Notes under the pieces: generated by a model
The model's input: the letters and a program-made list of their open reading frames with translations, nothing else
Database searches by the model: none
What the model was told of the DNA's origin: nothing
Position numbers and translations under genes: made by a program
Part shown: in pieces, positions 16,346 through 26,069 of the stretch
How the letters are laid out: each line of letters opens with the position of its first letter
Numbering within the stretch: position 1 is the first letter of the stretch
NCBI GenBank assembly: GCA_964520785.1
Contig: CAZFQG010000010.1
Location: forward strand, 1 to 58,010
DNA: 58,010 nucleotides
Direction of reading: 5' to 3'
Source: CAZFQG01 sp964520785
GTDB taxonomy: Bacteria > Planctomycetota > Planctomycetia > Pirellulales > Thermoguttaceae

Positions 16346-19300
16346 TCACCCTTCTTCCGTCGGCCAATCCCACACGTCCGCTTTTACCTGTTCGTAGTTG
16401 GCGTCCAACTCCGGCTCCAGGAGAATCAGCGCGGCGATCCGCCGGACCATTTCGGTGACGTATTCGGCCTCCTCGATCTTGAGCCCTCGCCCCAGGACCG
16501 CTTTTTCCCGATAACTGAGCCACTTCTTGATGACCTGATAGCCGCCGATGGTATACTTCCAAACCCGCTCCGGGACGTTCTCCCAATAGGCCGTCTCGTT
16601 CAGGTAGACGTCGAACGTCTTCTTTCCCAGCGATTTCCGAGTCGCCTCGTCCGGCTGCGAACGTTCCACGGCCCGGCCGCGCCGCGGCATACATACACCG
16701 CCGGCCCCGCTGCCACCCCAACCAGCCGTCACATCCAGTTCTCCGGCCCCCGGCTCGAGCGCCCCGCCGCCGATCTTCCGGATGACCCCCAACGAGGTAA
16801 GCCGCGGATCGATCTTCCCGGACGTCACCCCTTCGACCGGCGACTCCGTGTCCAACAGGCCCGCGACTCGCCGCCCCAGCCCGGCTGAGCTAAGCAGTGC
16901 TTTTTTCCTTCCAGGGAGGGGAATCCGCGGCCAGTCTTGACGGAGGGCGAAACCGTTCTGCAGGCCGTATTTCCCCGCGAACAGCAACCCGATCACATGG
17001 TGAAACAGGATGATAGGCTCGATCCCGAGGGCGCGAAGGTAACAGCCCGCCGTTTCCGTAAGGTTTGGATGAATGTCGGCCTCCGACTTGGAAAGGAGTT
17101 CTCGCGATTCAACCTTGAGAAACAGCGGGAACAGGTTTGCTCCCCTTTCGTAGAGGTGTAGTGAGCCGAGATGACGTACCAGCGAAGGCGGGTCGAATTC
17201 GCGCCGATGATGCGGGGCCGCGGCGATCGACAGATTTCCTTCGAATACGTGTGAAAGATACTCGCTTCGTTTCTCATCGAGGAGCTTCGTATCGGGTTCC
17301 CAATAAAGCCATCTCACGTCAAGCGGCCGGTAAACGTAGCGAACCAGAGAACCCTTTAATCGCCCTCGTCGCTTAAGGTAATCGCGGATATTCCTCGCTT
17401 CGTAGCGCAATCCATCCCTCATCACACCTGGCCACTCCCTCGCGATCTCCTCGTCCGGCACATTCTCGTCAAAATATGCGGTAATCCGCTCCTCCAGCCG
17501 TGTCCGGTCGATATCCACGAGGAAGGAATCTCGGCTGGTCTTCACGCCCGGGAACGAAACCGGAAACAACTCCGGCAGCGACGGCCACGTCAAATATCCG
17601 GCGTCAACCTGAACCGGAAAGAACGGATAACCGAGATCAACCGGGGGGCGCATCTTCTCATACTTCGCTTTTTCCCGTCCCAATGCGTTCCGGAGAATCT
17701 CGGCGTGCTTTTCCTTGCCCCAAAGGTGCCGGAATCGCACGGCATCGCAGCGAGTCGGGCCTTTACGCACCGCCCCTTTCTTTCGGACAAGCATCGCAAT
17801 CGCGGTTCCGACCTGAATCCCAACGCGATTCGACTCGGTCGAAAAGACACTCGGATCGGGGTCTCCCCAAGGAGTCAGCTTTCCGGTCTTGTATTTGTCA
17901 CCATTAAGACAGTCAATCCAAATCCGGTCGAATACCTCCAAATACCGCTCCCGCATGCCCGTGTGGGAAAGCCCTTCGAGCCACGAGTAATTGGAGATGT
18001 AACACACCACCCCCTTCCCCGACATCTCCACGATCCGACGCTCCGCCATGCGGAAGAAACGGATGTACAGGTCGTTGAGCCCTTGGCCTTCGGGCTTCGG
18101 CGCCCGTTTCGTCGTCCGGTAGGCCGTCACCAAGTCCCGTTCCTCCTTCATCGCCGTCCCCGCGAACCCGTTGTACGGCGGGTTTCCCAGAATCACGAGA
18201 ATCGGCGCTTCCTGCTTCACCTTGTTCGCCGCATCCCGCTCTTCCATCAGTTCCGGAAAGAGAAGCAACTGATGCTCGTGCCGGCCGAGCGATTCCCAGC
18301 CGGTCAGCGCGTTCGTCAAGTAGACCCCGGCGCGCTGCTCGCGCTCGACATCGAGTGGGGCGCCCAGTAGGCGGAGCATCAGGCCGAGTTGAAGATGGGC
18401 CACCACGAACGGGGCCGGCAGAATCTCGAATCCGAATACCCGTTCCATCGCCGCCCGTTTGAGCTTCTGCGCGGTCAGCGCGCTCCCTCCCTTCGCCTCG
18501 AGCGTCTTGTGAATCCGCTTGAGAGTCTCCACGAGATACGCGCCCGTTCCGCAGCACGGGTCCAGAATAATGACCTGCTCGTCCGCCAACCCGTCCGCCA
18601 CGTCCAGTTCTTCCCGGAGGACCTGGTCCACCCGCTCCACCTGGTACTTCACGATCTCCGGCGGCGTGTACCAAACGCCCAGTTCCTTCCGCAATTCCGG
18701 ATCGTATGCCTTCAAGAACGGCTCATAGAAGTACTGAACCGCGTGTTCCTCCTCGAATCTCGAGAAGAACACGCCGCGGTTCACCCGGTTCAGCGCCGCT
18801 CCCGCCCAGTCGAGAACCTCGTCGACGGCCAAGGGCTTGAGTTTTTGCGGGGTGGCGATCTGGTTGAAGAGCGCCGCCACCATCGGGACGTGCAACGTCC
18901 ATTCCGCCTCGTGCCAGTTGAACCGCGCCGCCGGGTCGTCCGCGTGGTCGCGACACCACAGAACCCACGACGAAAACACCCCGTAGAAGAGCGTTTGCAC
19001 CAGCGTCGCCTGAAAGAAGTGCTTCCCCTTCTCCCCTTCGAATGTCATGCCCAGCGACTCCTCGAGCGCGCTTTGCAGCCCGTCCAACGCGGGCAGCCCC
19101 GACGCCGCCTCCACGCGGTGCCTCGCCTCCCTCGCATAAGATGCCAGGAACCACGCCAGATCTTCGGGACCGGCCAGAGCCGCCTCGTACAGCAGAACGC
19201 GGCGCACGAAATCGAGCAGACGATCACCCCCCTCCTCCGCCCCTTTCCGCGGATGGGCCAAGAGGGTCCGGAACCCGGCCTCCGATTCGGCCATCCGGTA

Positions 19301-19720
19301 CGTCTCCAACCGCAGCGGCCGCCCCGCCTCGTCCCGTCCGATCAGGACGAAATCGCGATAATTCGTGACCAGAACCAGACCGTAATGTTCCCAATATCGG
19401 GAAACCTGCTCCGTTTTCGCCGTGACGAACGAATCGTCCTTCCACCCCTTCACCTCGACGACCCCTCGCTCCGGCCGCGCGCCTTCGATCGGCTGTTCGT
19501 CGGTGGCCCGCTGGAATTGACTCGCCGTGAACAAGCCGAAATCGGGGGAGCCGGCCCCCGTGTTCGCTAGTTGAGCCACGGCGCGGACCTTGGGCTTGAG
19601 TTTTCCCCCCACCTCGTCCAGCAGCGCCTCCAGGGCCGCATAAAAAGACGTCTCGGCCGTCGCACCCCCAGTGCGGTGGATCTCGGAAAGGCTCTTCAGA
19701 TATGTCTCAACGGGATGCAT
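16346..19720 (-). CDS. Single-chain type IIG/ISP-like restriction-modification enzyme
   Basis: The protein has 1124 residues from ATG 19720, which has AAGGAG six bases upstream; the frame is open to 19747. The N-terminus has a PD-(D/E)xK-like nuclease pattern (SPDFG with Asp60, VVEVKGW with Glu89 and Lys91). A helical region follows. The N6-adenine methyltransferase core has motif I DPCCGTGAYLVE (Asp387) and motif IV NPPY (from Asn513). A long C-terminal part probably recognises the target, ending with a conserved-looking WKYTIGGYQVIKKWLSYRE. No helicase motifs are visible, unlike full type ISP enzymes of about 1500 residues. The enzyme would modify and cut the same DNA site; the site is unknown. 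No separate specificity subunit is present. Confidence 0.88.
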   Translation of the reverse strand: MHPVETYLKSLSEIHRTGGATAETSFYAALEALLDEVGGKLKPKVRAVAQLANTGAGSPDFGLFTASQFQRATDEQPIEGARPERGVVEVKGWKDDSFVTAKTEQVSRYWEHYGLVLVTNYRDFVLIGRDEAGRPLRLETYRMAESEAGFRTLLAHPRKGAEEGGDRLLDFVRRVLLYEAALAGPEDLAWFLASYAREARHRVEAASGLPALDGLQSALEESLGMTFEGEKGKHFFQATLVQTLFYGVFSSWVLWCRDHADDPAARFNWHEAEWTLHVPMVAALFNQIATPQKLKPLAVDEVLDWAGAALNRVNRGVFFSRFEEEHAVQYFYEPFLKAYDPELRKELGVWYTPPEIVKYQVERVDQVLREELDVADGLADEQVIILDPCCGTGAYLVETLKRIHKTLEAKGGSALTAQKLKRAAMERVFGFEILPAPFVVAHLQLGLMLRLLGAPLDVEREQRAGVYLTNALTGWESLGRHEHQLLLFPELMEERDAANKVKQEAPILVILGNPPYNGFAGTAMKEERDLVTAYRTTKRAPKPEGQGLNDLYIRFFRMAERRIVEMSGKGVVCYISNYSWLEGLSHTGMRERYLEVFDRIWIDCLNGDKYKTGKLTPWGDPDPSVFSTESNRVGIQVGTAIAMLVRKKGAVRKGPTRCDAVRFRHLWGKEKHAEILRNALGREKAKYEKMRPPVDLGYPFFPVQVDAGYLTWPSLPELFPVSFPGVKTSRDSFLVDIDRTRLEERITAYFDENVPDEEIAREWPGVMRDGLRYEARNIRDYLKRRGRLKGSLVRYVYRPLDVRWLYWEPDTKLLDEKRSEYLSHVFEGNLSIAAAPHHRREFDPPSLVRHLGSLHLYERGANLFPLFLKVESRELLSKSEADIHPNLTETAGCYLRALGIEPIILFHHVIGLLFAGKYGLQNGFALRQDWPRIPLPGRKKALLSSAGLGRRVAGLLDTESPVEGVTSGKIDPRLTSLGVIRKIGGGALEPGAGELDVTAGWGGSGAGGVCMPRRGRAVERSQPDEATRKSLGKKTFDVYLNETAYWENVPERVWKYTIGGYQVIKKWLSYREKAVLGRGLKIEEAEYVTEMVRRIAALILLEPELDANYEQVKADVWDWPTEEG

Positions 19721-19747
19721 TCCCTGCTCCTTCGGCGGACATTGCAC

Positions 19748-20055
19748 GGCTTGTCAGTCCACGGCGATCGGGCCGGAGCCCCAAAAGTAGCCGGTCCCCC
19801 CATGCGAGTCAAGCCCCGAGGCGGCTTCCAGACGGCTTTGCGCAGACCCAAGCTCGGCTTGCAGGTTCCCGTCCGACCGATGGAAGCCCGAAAGGGGTCG
19901 GCATTGCGTTCCGGGTATCTTGGTCCAATGCGCCGGGAACAAGGACGGAATACCGGATGATGGGGCCGGATGCCCCGATCGTATGGTGGAGCACGGACCG
20001 CCTTCCAATCACTTCCATGCGTCTGATCGGGGCAATCCGCGCCGTCCTGGGCGGT
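19748..20055. other. Intergenic region between divergent genes
   Basis: No supportable gene in about 300 bases. A divergent promoter for the restriction gene was not identified. Confidence 0.35.
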
Positions 20056-20084
20056 TTGACGACGTGGCCGGCGTTTCCTATAAT
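20056..20084 (+). promoter_or_regulatory. Near-consensus sigma70 promoter
   Basis: TTGACG (20056-20061), 17 bases, TATAAT (20079-20084). Downstream, GATTCTCGGATAG-like sequence is repeated (about 20108-20139) in the leader before the small gene at 20192. Confidence 0.65.
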
Positions 20085-20191
20085 TGCACGACCTGAGGAA
20101 GCGCGCGGGTTCTCGGATAGGCGCGGATTCTCGGATAGGAGAGTCAAGTCGTTTCGGCAACGGTTCACGCGGAAGATCGAAAGGATGTTTC

Positions 20192-20362
20192 ATGGACAAG
20201 AAGCAAAAGAAGAAAATACAATCGCTCAACGTCCGGTTGCAGAAACTCCGCAAACAGGTCGCCGATTCGCGGAAGCAGCCGGATGACCCGGCCGAGTTGG
20301 CCGAGCTGGAGAAACAACTGGCCGAAACGGAAGCGGAGCTGGCCAAGATCAAGGGGGGCTAG
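20192..20362 (+). CDS. Small coiled-coil protein
   Basis: This 56-residue protein is highly charged: MDKKQKKKIQSLNVRLQKLR followed by heptad-like Leu/Ala/Glu segments (ELAELEKQLAETEAELAKI). It probably forms one long helix or coiled coil in the cytoplasm. AAAGGAT precedes the ATG. The near-consensus promoter at 20056 and coherent amphipathic heptads support a real gene. Its stop codon directly abuts, in the same frame, a remnant of a MEMO-family gene, so a deletion may have joined them. No function can be assigned. Confidence 0.65.
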   Translation: MDKKQKKKIQSLNVRLQKLRKQVADSRKQPDDPAELAELEKQLAETEAELAKIKGG

Positions 20363-20515
20363 GAGTTTTCCGGTCCGGTCGCCGCTTACGGCTACCGACT
20401 GCTTCGCGGCCGAAAGATCGACACGGTAATCGTCCTCGCCCCCAGCCATTACGCGCTTTTCGCCGGCGCGGCGATCTATGAAAGGAGCGGATATCGAACG
20501 AGACGGACGCCATGA
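20363..20515 (+). pseudogene. Remnant of AmmeMemoRadiSam system protein B (MEMO family)
   Basis: Directly after the TAG of the small gene, the same frame reads EFSGPVAAYGYRLLRGRK, then IDTVIVLAPSHYALFAGAAI. This matches the MEMO-like segment following the SPHAGYxYSGPVAA box through the PSH motif. About 50 codons remain out of about 270. The N-terminal motif and the rest of the fold are missing. The frame ends at a TGA overlapping the ATG of the AMMECR1 gene (ATGA), the kind of coupling expected in the original operon. No start codon or ribosome binding site of its own is evident. Confidence 0.7.
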
Positions 20516-21120
20516 ACGATGCCCACGGTAACCACGGCCAGGCAACCGGAGACTACGGCCCGAGCGAGCGGCGATTGCTTCTCGATCTGGCACGGCGGAC
20601 CGTCGTCAACGTCGTGGAGCGAGGGAGCTATCCCAAGATCGACCCGGATTCCCTCCCCGGCACGCTCAAGGAAAACCGAGCCTGCTTTGTCACGCTTACC
20701 AAGAAGGGGGCGCTGCGCGGATGCATCGGCGGCCTGACTCCGACGGAACCGTTGTGGATGGCCGTGATGCACATGGCGCGTGCCGCCGCGCTGGAAGACG
20801 GCCGGTTCGACCCGATCGACTCCGACGAGCTTCAAGACCTCCGCGTCGAAATCAGCGTTCTCGCGCTTCCGAAGAAGTTGGAGTATACTTCGGCCGATGA
20901 CCTCCCGCGGAAGCTTCGCCCCGGCGTTGACGGCGTCATACTCAAGAGCGGCTGGCGACGGGCGACCTTCCTCCCCCAGGTTTGGAGCCAACTCCCCGAC
21001 AAGGAGGCGTTTCTGTCGCGACTTTGCGCGAAGGCCGGAATCAGTCCGGATGCCTGGAAAAAAGAGGACTTGGAGGTAGAGGTCTACCAAGTCGATGCCT
21101 TTTCAGAAGAATCGCTATAG
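20512..21120 (+). CDS. amrA: AMMECR1 domain protein (AmmeMemoRadiSam system protein A)
   Basis: The 202-residue protein matches the AMMECR1 family. The hallmark LRGCIGGL lies in KKGALRGCIGGLTPTEPLW. Other family features are AAALEDGRFDPI, DLRVEISVLALPKKLE and VDGVILKSGWRRATFLPQVW, ending in WKKEDLEVEVYQVDAF. In other genomes it is encoded with a MEMO-like protein (B) and a radical SAM enzyme; the biochemical role of this trio is still poorly defined. Here B is a fragment immediately upstream and no radical SAM gene is visible, so this copy may act alone or with partners elsewhere. Confidence 0.92.
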   Translation: MNDAHGNHGQATGDYGPSERRLLLDLARRTVVNVVERGSYPKIDPDSLPGTLKENRACFVTLTKKGALRGCIGGLTPTEPLWMAVMHMARAAALEDGRFDPIDSDELQDLRVEISVLALPKKLEYTSADDLPRKLRPGVDGVILKSGWRRATFLPQVWSQLPDKEAFLSRLCAKAGISPDAWKKEDLEVEVYQVDAFSEESL

Positions 21121-21401
21121 TTATTAGTTGGCGCATTTCAGAAAAGAACACCTTCTATTCTTTCTAGAGTTTCCATGTTATCGCCTGAGCGGCCAGCGGC
21201 CTCACCGCTCGTAATTGCGGTTGACCTGTTAAGGTCATTCTGTTAGTGTTCTTCTTTGCTGACGCCTCCCGGTTTCGTGTGGCCGTCGACCGCTTTCGGT
21301 CCGACCTCGCCGCGATCCTTGCCTTCCCTGGGCCGAGTCCGGGCTGGTTCCCTGCCTGCGCCGAATGCCGCGCGGATACTGTTTTCCCCCTCATGTCCGC
21401 C

Positions 21402-22451
21402 ATGAAGTACGCCTCCATCGGGCCGATTGCCTGTTACCTGCCTGAAAAACGCGAGACCGTGGACGACTTGTGTCTGGAGTTTCCGAATTGGCCGATGGAT
21501 GCCGTTTACGAGAAGACCGGCGTCTTCGCGCGGCACATCGCGGGGGAGGAGGAAACCGCCTCCGATATGGGGGTGACGGCGTGCGAGGCACTTTTCAAAA
21601 GGCACGACATCGATCCGGCGTCGATCGACTTCCTGCTCCTCTGTACCCAGACGCCGGATTACCCTCTGCCCACCACCGCCTGCCTGGTCCAGGACCGGCT
21701 GAAGCTCCCGATCCGTTGCGGCGCACTCGATTTCAATTTGGGATGCTCCGGCTACGTGTACGGGTTGGCGATGGCCGACGGGCTGATCCGCGGCGGCATG
21801 GCCGAGCGGGTGCTCCTGGTCACCTCCGAGACCTATTCGAAATACATCGACCACGCGGACCGCTCCTTGCGGACGATTTTCGGCGACGGCGCCGCGGCCA
21901 CGCTCGTGGAAGCGGCCGACGAACCCTCGGTGGGACCGTTCGTATTCGGAACGGACGGCTCGGGGGGCGATCTGTTGTTCGTTGACCAAGGGGGCGCCAG
22001 GCTTCCCAGCCAGGCACTCAAGCCGACGAAGCGCAAACGCTGGAAAAGCAGTCTCTACATGGACGGCCCCGAGATCGCCAAGTTCGTGCTGGAAACGGTT
22101 CCCCCGCTCGTCCGCGACCTGTTGGAAAAGTCGAACCTGTCGGACGAGCATGTCGACTGCTATTTGATGCACCAAGCCACTTCCCACCTCTTGAACCACC
22201 TTCGCGGTCGAATGGAAATCGACCCGGAGCGCATGCCGTGCAACCTGCACGATTACGGAAACACCGTCTCATCCACCATTCCTTTTCTCATCAATGACTT
22301 GCGCATCTCAGGCCGGCTTCGTCCCGGCGCCCGAACCGTCATGACCGGTTTTGGCGTGGGGCTTTCCTGGGCGGGATGCATATGGAGGGAAACCTGGTGT
22401 GGGTTTTGCTGTCAAGCCGAGTCCCCACGGAAAAAATCCACCGCCGCTTGA
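21402..22451 (+). CDS. 3-oxoacyl-ACP synthase III family protein
   Basis: The 349-residue thiolase-fold enzyme has the catalytic triad of the KASIII/FabH group: Cys115 in FNLGCSGYVYG, His in YLMHQATSHLL and Asn in DYGNTVSSTIPF. The C-terminal GFGVGLSWAG matches the family ending. KASIII enzymes condense an acyl-CoA with malonyl-ACP; some relatives make head-to-head or specialised ketides, and substrate choice cannot be read here. ATG 21402 gives the conserved N-terminus MKYASIGPIACYLP; ATG 21393 is an alternative. About 25 residues past GLSWAGCIWRE extend the protein beyond the usual end, into the next gene's start region. The TGA overlaps a possible TTG start of the next gene. Confidence 0.9.
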   Translation: MKYASIGPIACYLPEKRETVDDLCLEFPNWPMDAVYEKTGVFARHIAGEEETASDMGVTACEALFKRHDIDPASIDFLLLCTQTPDYPLPTTACLVQDRLKLPIRCGALDFNLGCSGYVYGLAMADGLIRGGMAERVLLVTSETYSKYIDHADRSLRTIFGDGAAATLVEAADEPSVGPFVFGTDGSGGDLLFVDQGGARLPSQALKPTKRKRWKSSLYMDGPEIAKFVLETVPPLVRDLLEKSNLSDEHVDCYLMHQATSHLLNHLRGRMEIDPERMPCNLHDYGNTVSSTIPFLINDLRISGRLRPGARTVMTGFGVGLSWAGCIWRETWCGFCCQAESPRKKSTAA

Positions 22452-24412
22452 CTAACGAAGTCGAAGGAACGACGAAGGCAAACCTGATTCGCGCCACCGC
22501 CTTTTGCGCGGTCCTCTGCGCGCTCATCGCCGCGCCGGGCTGTTCGTCGACGAAGTGGGCGAAGCTGCGCAGCACTCCGAACAACGCGTTGACACAGCGG
22601 TTGGCGCGCCTTTCCAAGGGGGAACTCAAGCCGACCCCCAGAACGGTCCAATCGCTGCGGGTCTGCGCGCTGGAGGAGGAATACAAGAGAAACCCCGAGA
22701 ACGCCATCGCCGAGCTGGAGAAACTCGTAAAGCAGCGGCCCTCGGCCGATCTCGTCTACTCTCTCGCCGAGTTGTGCTATATTCGCGGGAAGGCGGTCGA
22801 GGCAAAAGACCCCCAGGCGGCCGGCGCCTGGTACGGGGCATCGCTCGGCCATGCATACCACTACCTGTTCGACCGGCGGTTCTCCTGGCTGCGGAACCCC
22901 TACGATCCGCAGTTCCGCGAGGCATGCGACGTCTACAACGGCGCGCTCGAGGCCTCGCTGCGGCTGGTTTGCGCGCGCAACGAACTGAAACCCAACCAGG
23001 TGTGCGCTGTGGAGACCCGCGGCGGATACCACAATATCCTCTGCCTGCTGCGGAATTCACGTTGGAAACCGGAGGACATCCACCACTTCGAGTTCGCCTC
23101 CGATTACGAAGTCGAAGGACTGGCGAATCAATACCGCACCTACGGCCTGGGCGTTCCCCTCATCGCGGTCCGAAAACGCTACGAAGGACAGTCTCCGGAA
23201 GACCGGTACTTTCCTCCCCAGTTGAGCTTTCCAATGACCGCCTTCTTCCGGCCGCTGGACAAGACCCGCGCCAGCCTGCCGTACGACGCCGTCCTCGAAC
23301 TCTACGACCCCTTGGCCGGAGCCGAGACCCGCGTCGACGCGCTCACCGTGCCCCTGGAAAGCGACTCCACCACGCCGTTGGCCCACGCGCTGAGCAATCC
23401 GGTCACGGATAAACTCGCCACGCTCGGATTGCTCTTCCCCGAAATCCTCCTCCAGACGCGAGAGGATACCAAATCGCCCATCATGGGGCTCTATATGTTC
23501 GAACCTTACGAGCCGGGAAAAATTCCCGTCTTGATGGTACACGGGCTATGGTCCAGCCCCATGACGTGGATGCAAATGTACAACGATCTGCGCAACGCGC
23601 CGGAAATCCGCGCCCATTACCAGTTCTGGTTCTACTACTACCCCACGGGGCAACCTTTTCTCGTCAGCGCCGCCCAGTTGCGGCGCGACCTTCAGGAGAT
23701 GCGACTCACGTTCGATCCCGGACGGCGCGACCCGGCGCTCGACCAGATGGTGCTGATCGGGCACAGCATGGGAGGGCTGGTCTCCCGGCTTCAGACGATC
23801 CACAGCGGCGAACAGTTCTGGAGCCTCGTCAGCGACCGGCCTTTTTCCGAACTGAAGGCCCGGCCGGAGGTCCGCGAGAACCTCGCCAGGCTCTTCTTTT
23901 TCGAACCGAACCCGTCCGTCCGCCGCGTCGTCACCATCGGCACGCCGCACCGCGGGAGCGACGTCTCGAACAACTTCACCCAATGGCTCACCGGCAAGCT
24001 GTTCCGACTGCCGACGCAACTCGTTTCCTACCAAAAGGACCTCTACCGCGAGAATAAGGACATCCTCAAGGACGATGCGCTGATCCGAATTCAGACGAGC
24101 GTCGACACGCTCGATCCGAGTTACCCCGTCTTCCCCGCGATGCTCGCGGCCGAGAAACCGCCTTGGGTGAAGTACCACAATATCGTCGGGGAGATCCCGC
24201 AAGAGAGTATGCTTACATCGTTTCTCAAGGGGAGCGACGGCGTGGTCAGTTACGAGAGCGCGCACATGGAAGACGTGTTATCGGAAATCGTCGTTTCCGC
24301 GGACCACACCTCCATCCATGCGTGCCCCCAGGCCATCGTCGAGGTGCGCCGGATTCTGCTGGAGCATCTGGCCGAACTCCGCGGCGCCCCCCAACCCCTG
24401 CCGAAACCGTAA
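22448..24412 (+). CDS. Lipoprotein alpha/beta hydrolase (esterase/lipase-like), copy 1
   Basis: The protein has about 654 residues. A lipobox is visible in CALIAAPGC, giving Cys32 if translation starts at TTG 22448, which overlaps the TGA of the KASIII gene (TTGA). The frame also contains GTG 22397 and ATG 22376 inside that gene. A region of about 350 residues without recognised domain is followed by an alpha/beta-hydrolase domain: oxyanion-type MVHGLWSSPMTW, nucleophile Ser440 in GHSMGGLVSRL, TIGTPHRGSDV, an acid candidate in GSDGVVSYESA and a His in ADHTSIH. It should be anchored on the periplasmic side of a membrane. Substrate unknown. It is paralogous to the protein at 42230-44050. Confidence 0.82.
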   Translation: MTNEVEGTTKANLIRATAFCAVLCALIAAPGCSSTKWAKLRSTPNNALTQRLARLSKGELKPTPRTVQSLRVCALEEEYKRNPENAIAELEKLVKQRPSADLVYSLAELCYIRGKAVEAKDPQAAGAWYGASLGHAYHYLFDRRFSWLRNPYDPQFREACDVYNGALEASLRLVCARNELKPNQVCAVETRGGYHNILCLLRNSRWKPEDIHHFEFASDYEVEGLANQYRTYGLGVPLIAVRKRYEGQSPEDRYFPPQLSFPMTAFFRPLDKTRASLPYDAVLELYDPLAGAETRVDALTVPLESDSTTPLAHALSNPVTDKLATLGLLFPEILLQTREDTKSPIMGLYMFEPYEPGKIPVLMVHGLWSSPMTWMQMYNDLRNAPEIRAHYQFWFYYYPTGQPFLVSAAQLRRDLQEMRLTFDPGRRDPALDQMVLIGHSMGGLVSRLQTIHSGEQFWSLVSDRPFSELKARPEVRENLARLFFFEPNPSVRRVVTIGTPHRGSDVSNNFTQWLTGKLFRLPTQLVSYQKDLYRENKDILKDDALIRIQTSVDTLDPSYPVFPAMLAAEKPPWVKYHNIVGEIPQESMLTSFLKGSDGVVSYESAHMEDVLSEIVVSADHTSIHACPQAIVEVRRILLEHLAELRGAPQPLPKP

Positions 24413-25147
24413 ACCGTCCCCAACCAAACGCGCCGCGGCGCTCGCGGCGCTCCAGCTTCCCCTCTCGCGGCCCGCGGGTACGCGGGTACACCGCCCTAAC
24501 CGCGGGCCTGGAGAACTGGAAAATCGCAAGAGGGGGGGCAGGCATATGTTTTCAACCGGCTCTTGTGCCTGTTTCCTTTCCGAACCCGATTACGATAAAA
24601 ATGAGCCGCATCCCGACCTTGCGGGGGATAGGAAACTCAAGTGAAAAGAAACAGGAAAGTTGGTTTCGCACCGAACTCCAGGATAGTCACGAGAACTCGC
24701 AGGGCAAGGGGGTGCGCCTTCTGGAGCTTTCTCGCTCCGGTTACTGGCCAAGCCTACCCATGCAGGTTGTATGGCATATTCGCAATAGGGTAATTGACCA
24801 CAGCATGGACATACCGCCCCCATCGCCGACAGCGAACCGCTATCGGTCAAAATCAGAAGGTCGCCAGGAACTCGTCGATATGGCCATACGTCACTTCCCC
24901 GGACTCCTTCGATCAAATCGGCCGGTTGTCCCAGTCGGCGTCCGGTTCGTTGGCCCAGCCGTCTTCCGGCAGTCAGATCGCCGCATCGGAGGAACGCCGC
25001 CCTTTTCGTGTTGCGTTTCCTCCATCCCCCGGTCAACCGCTCCGTGCCAGCGCTGAGTCCATCCAGTGGGCCCCGGCCACCGTCCTCCCGCTCCTCGGCT
25101 TCATGTGAGGACGACTTTGCAGTTCTCCTGCGGGTGAGGGCAGGTCG
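24413..25147. other. Intergenic region between convergent genes
   Basis: About 735 bases without a recognisable gene, RNA or clear terminator. Open frames here lack ribosome binding sites and family motifs. Confidence 0.45.
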
Positions 25148-26053
25148 TCAGTGGGTGGTGGGTGGGGGGATGCTGCCGGCGGGACTCGCGGCGGCGAGGA
25201 GGAGGAGCGACTGGCGGACCGCCGCGATGTCGTGGACGCGGAGGATTTGGACGCCGGCGAGGGCCATCGCCGCGGCGACGCCGAGCGTGCCGGGGGTCCG
25301 GTCGGCCGCCATGTCGCCGAGGAGTTTTCCGATGAAGGCCTTGCGCGAGTGGCCGACCAGGAGGGGGCACCCGAGCGCGTGGAAGGAGCCCATGTTTCGC
25401 AGCAGCGCCAGGTTGTGGTCCGGCGTCTTGCCGAAACCGATCCCGGGGTCCAGGGCGATCCGCTCTCGAGGAACGCCGGCCTCCACCAGCGCGTCGCGGC
25501 GCGCTCCGAGGTACGCCGCTACTTCCGCCACCACGTCGTCGTAGCGGGGGTCCTCCTGCATCGTGAGGGGCGTTCCGCGCATGTGCATGGCGCAGACCGC
25601 CGCTTGGCGGGCGACGGCCAGTTCCACCATCCGAGGGTCGGAAAACGCCGTAATGTCGTTGATGATTTCCGCCCCGGCGGAGAGTGCTTCCGCGGCGACT
25701 TCCGGGTGGAACGTATCGATCGAGACGGCCGCGCCCGCCCTTTCGCACAGCGGACCGAGGACCGGGAGAACGCGGCGGAGTTCCTCGTCGGCGCCGACCG
25801 GCGGCGCCCCGGGCCGGCTGCTTTGGCCGCCGACATCCAGGATGTCGGCCCCTTCCGATTCCAGTCGCAGCGCGTGGTCGAGCGCGCGATGGGGATCGAG
25901 ATAGCGGCCGCCATCGGAAAAACTGTCCGGCGTGACGTTGACGATCCCCATGAGGGCCGGAAGGGGACCGAAGCAGAGGGTCTTCGCGCGGAGCACCCAT
26001 TGGTTGATCCGCCCCGCGAGGGGGTCGCCGCCGCTGGAGGGGTTCGACGTCAC
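25148..26053 (-). CDS. folP: Dihydropteroate synthase
   Basis: This 301-residue TIM-barrel enzyme joins p-aminobenzoate to dihydropterin pyrophosphate in folate synthesis. Both family signatures are clear: GIVNVTPDSFSDGG and DVGGQSSRPGA. Further landmarks are SIDTFHPEVA, INDITAF, IALDPGIGFGKT and VGHSRKAFIG, which binds pyrophosphate/sulfate. Length is slightly above typical because of about 30 extra N-terminal residues and a Ser/Pro tail. It is the last gene of the minus-strand run beginning with ybeY, 16 bases after the lptE-like stop. Folate synthesis placed with envelope genes probably reflects operon history, not function. Confidence 0.95.
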   Translation of the reverse strand: MTSNPSSGGDPLAGRINQWVLRAKTLCFGPLPALMGIVNVTPDSFSDGGRYLDPHRALDHALRLESEGADILDVGGQSSRPGAPPVGADEELRRVLPVLGPLCERAGAAVSIDTFHPEVAAEALSAGAEIINDITAFSDPRMVELAVARQAAVCAMHMRGTPLTMQEDPRYDDVVAEVAAYLGARRDALVEAGVPRERIALDPGIGFGKTPDHNLALLRNMGSFHALGCPLLVGHSRKAFIGKLLGDMAADRTPGTLGVAAAMALAGVQILRVHDIAAVRQSLLLLAAASPAGSIPPPTTH

Positions 26054-26069
26054 GTTCTTACCGGCTCCG

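Noticed and set aside
18389..19570. 393-codon open frame antisense to the restriction-modification gene
   Set aside because: Arg/His/Pro-rich translation typical of antisense shadows; no ribosome binding site or domain.
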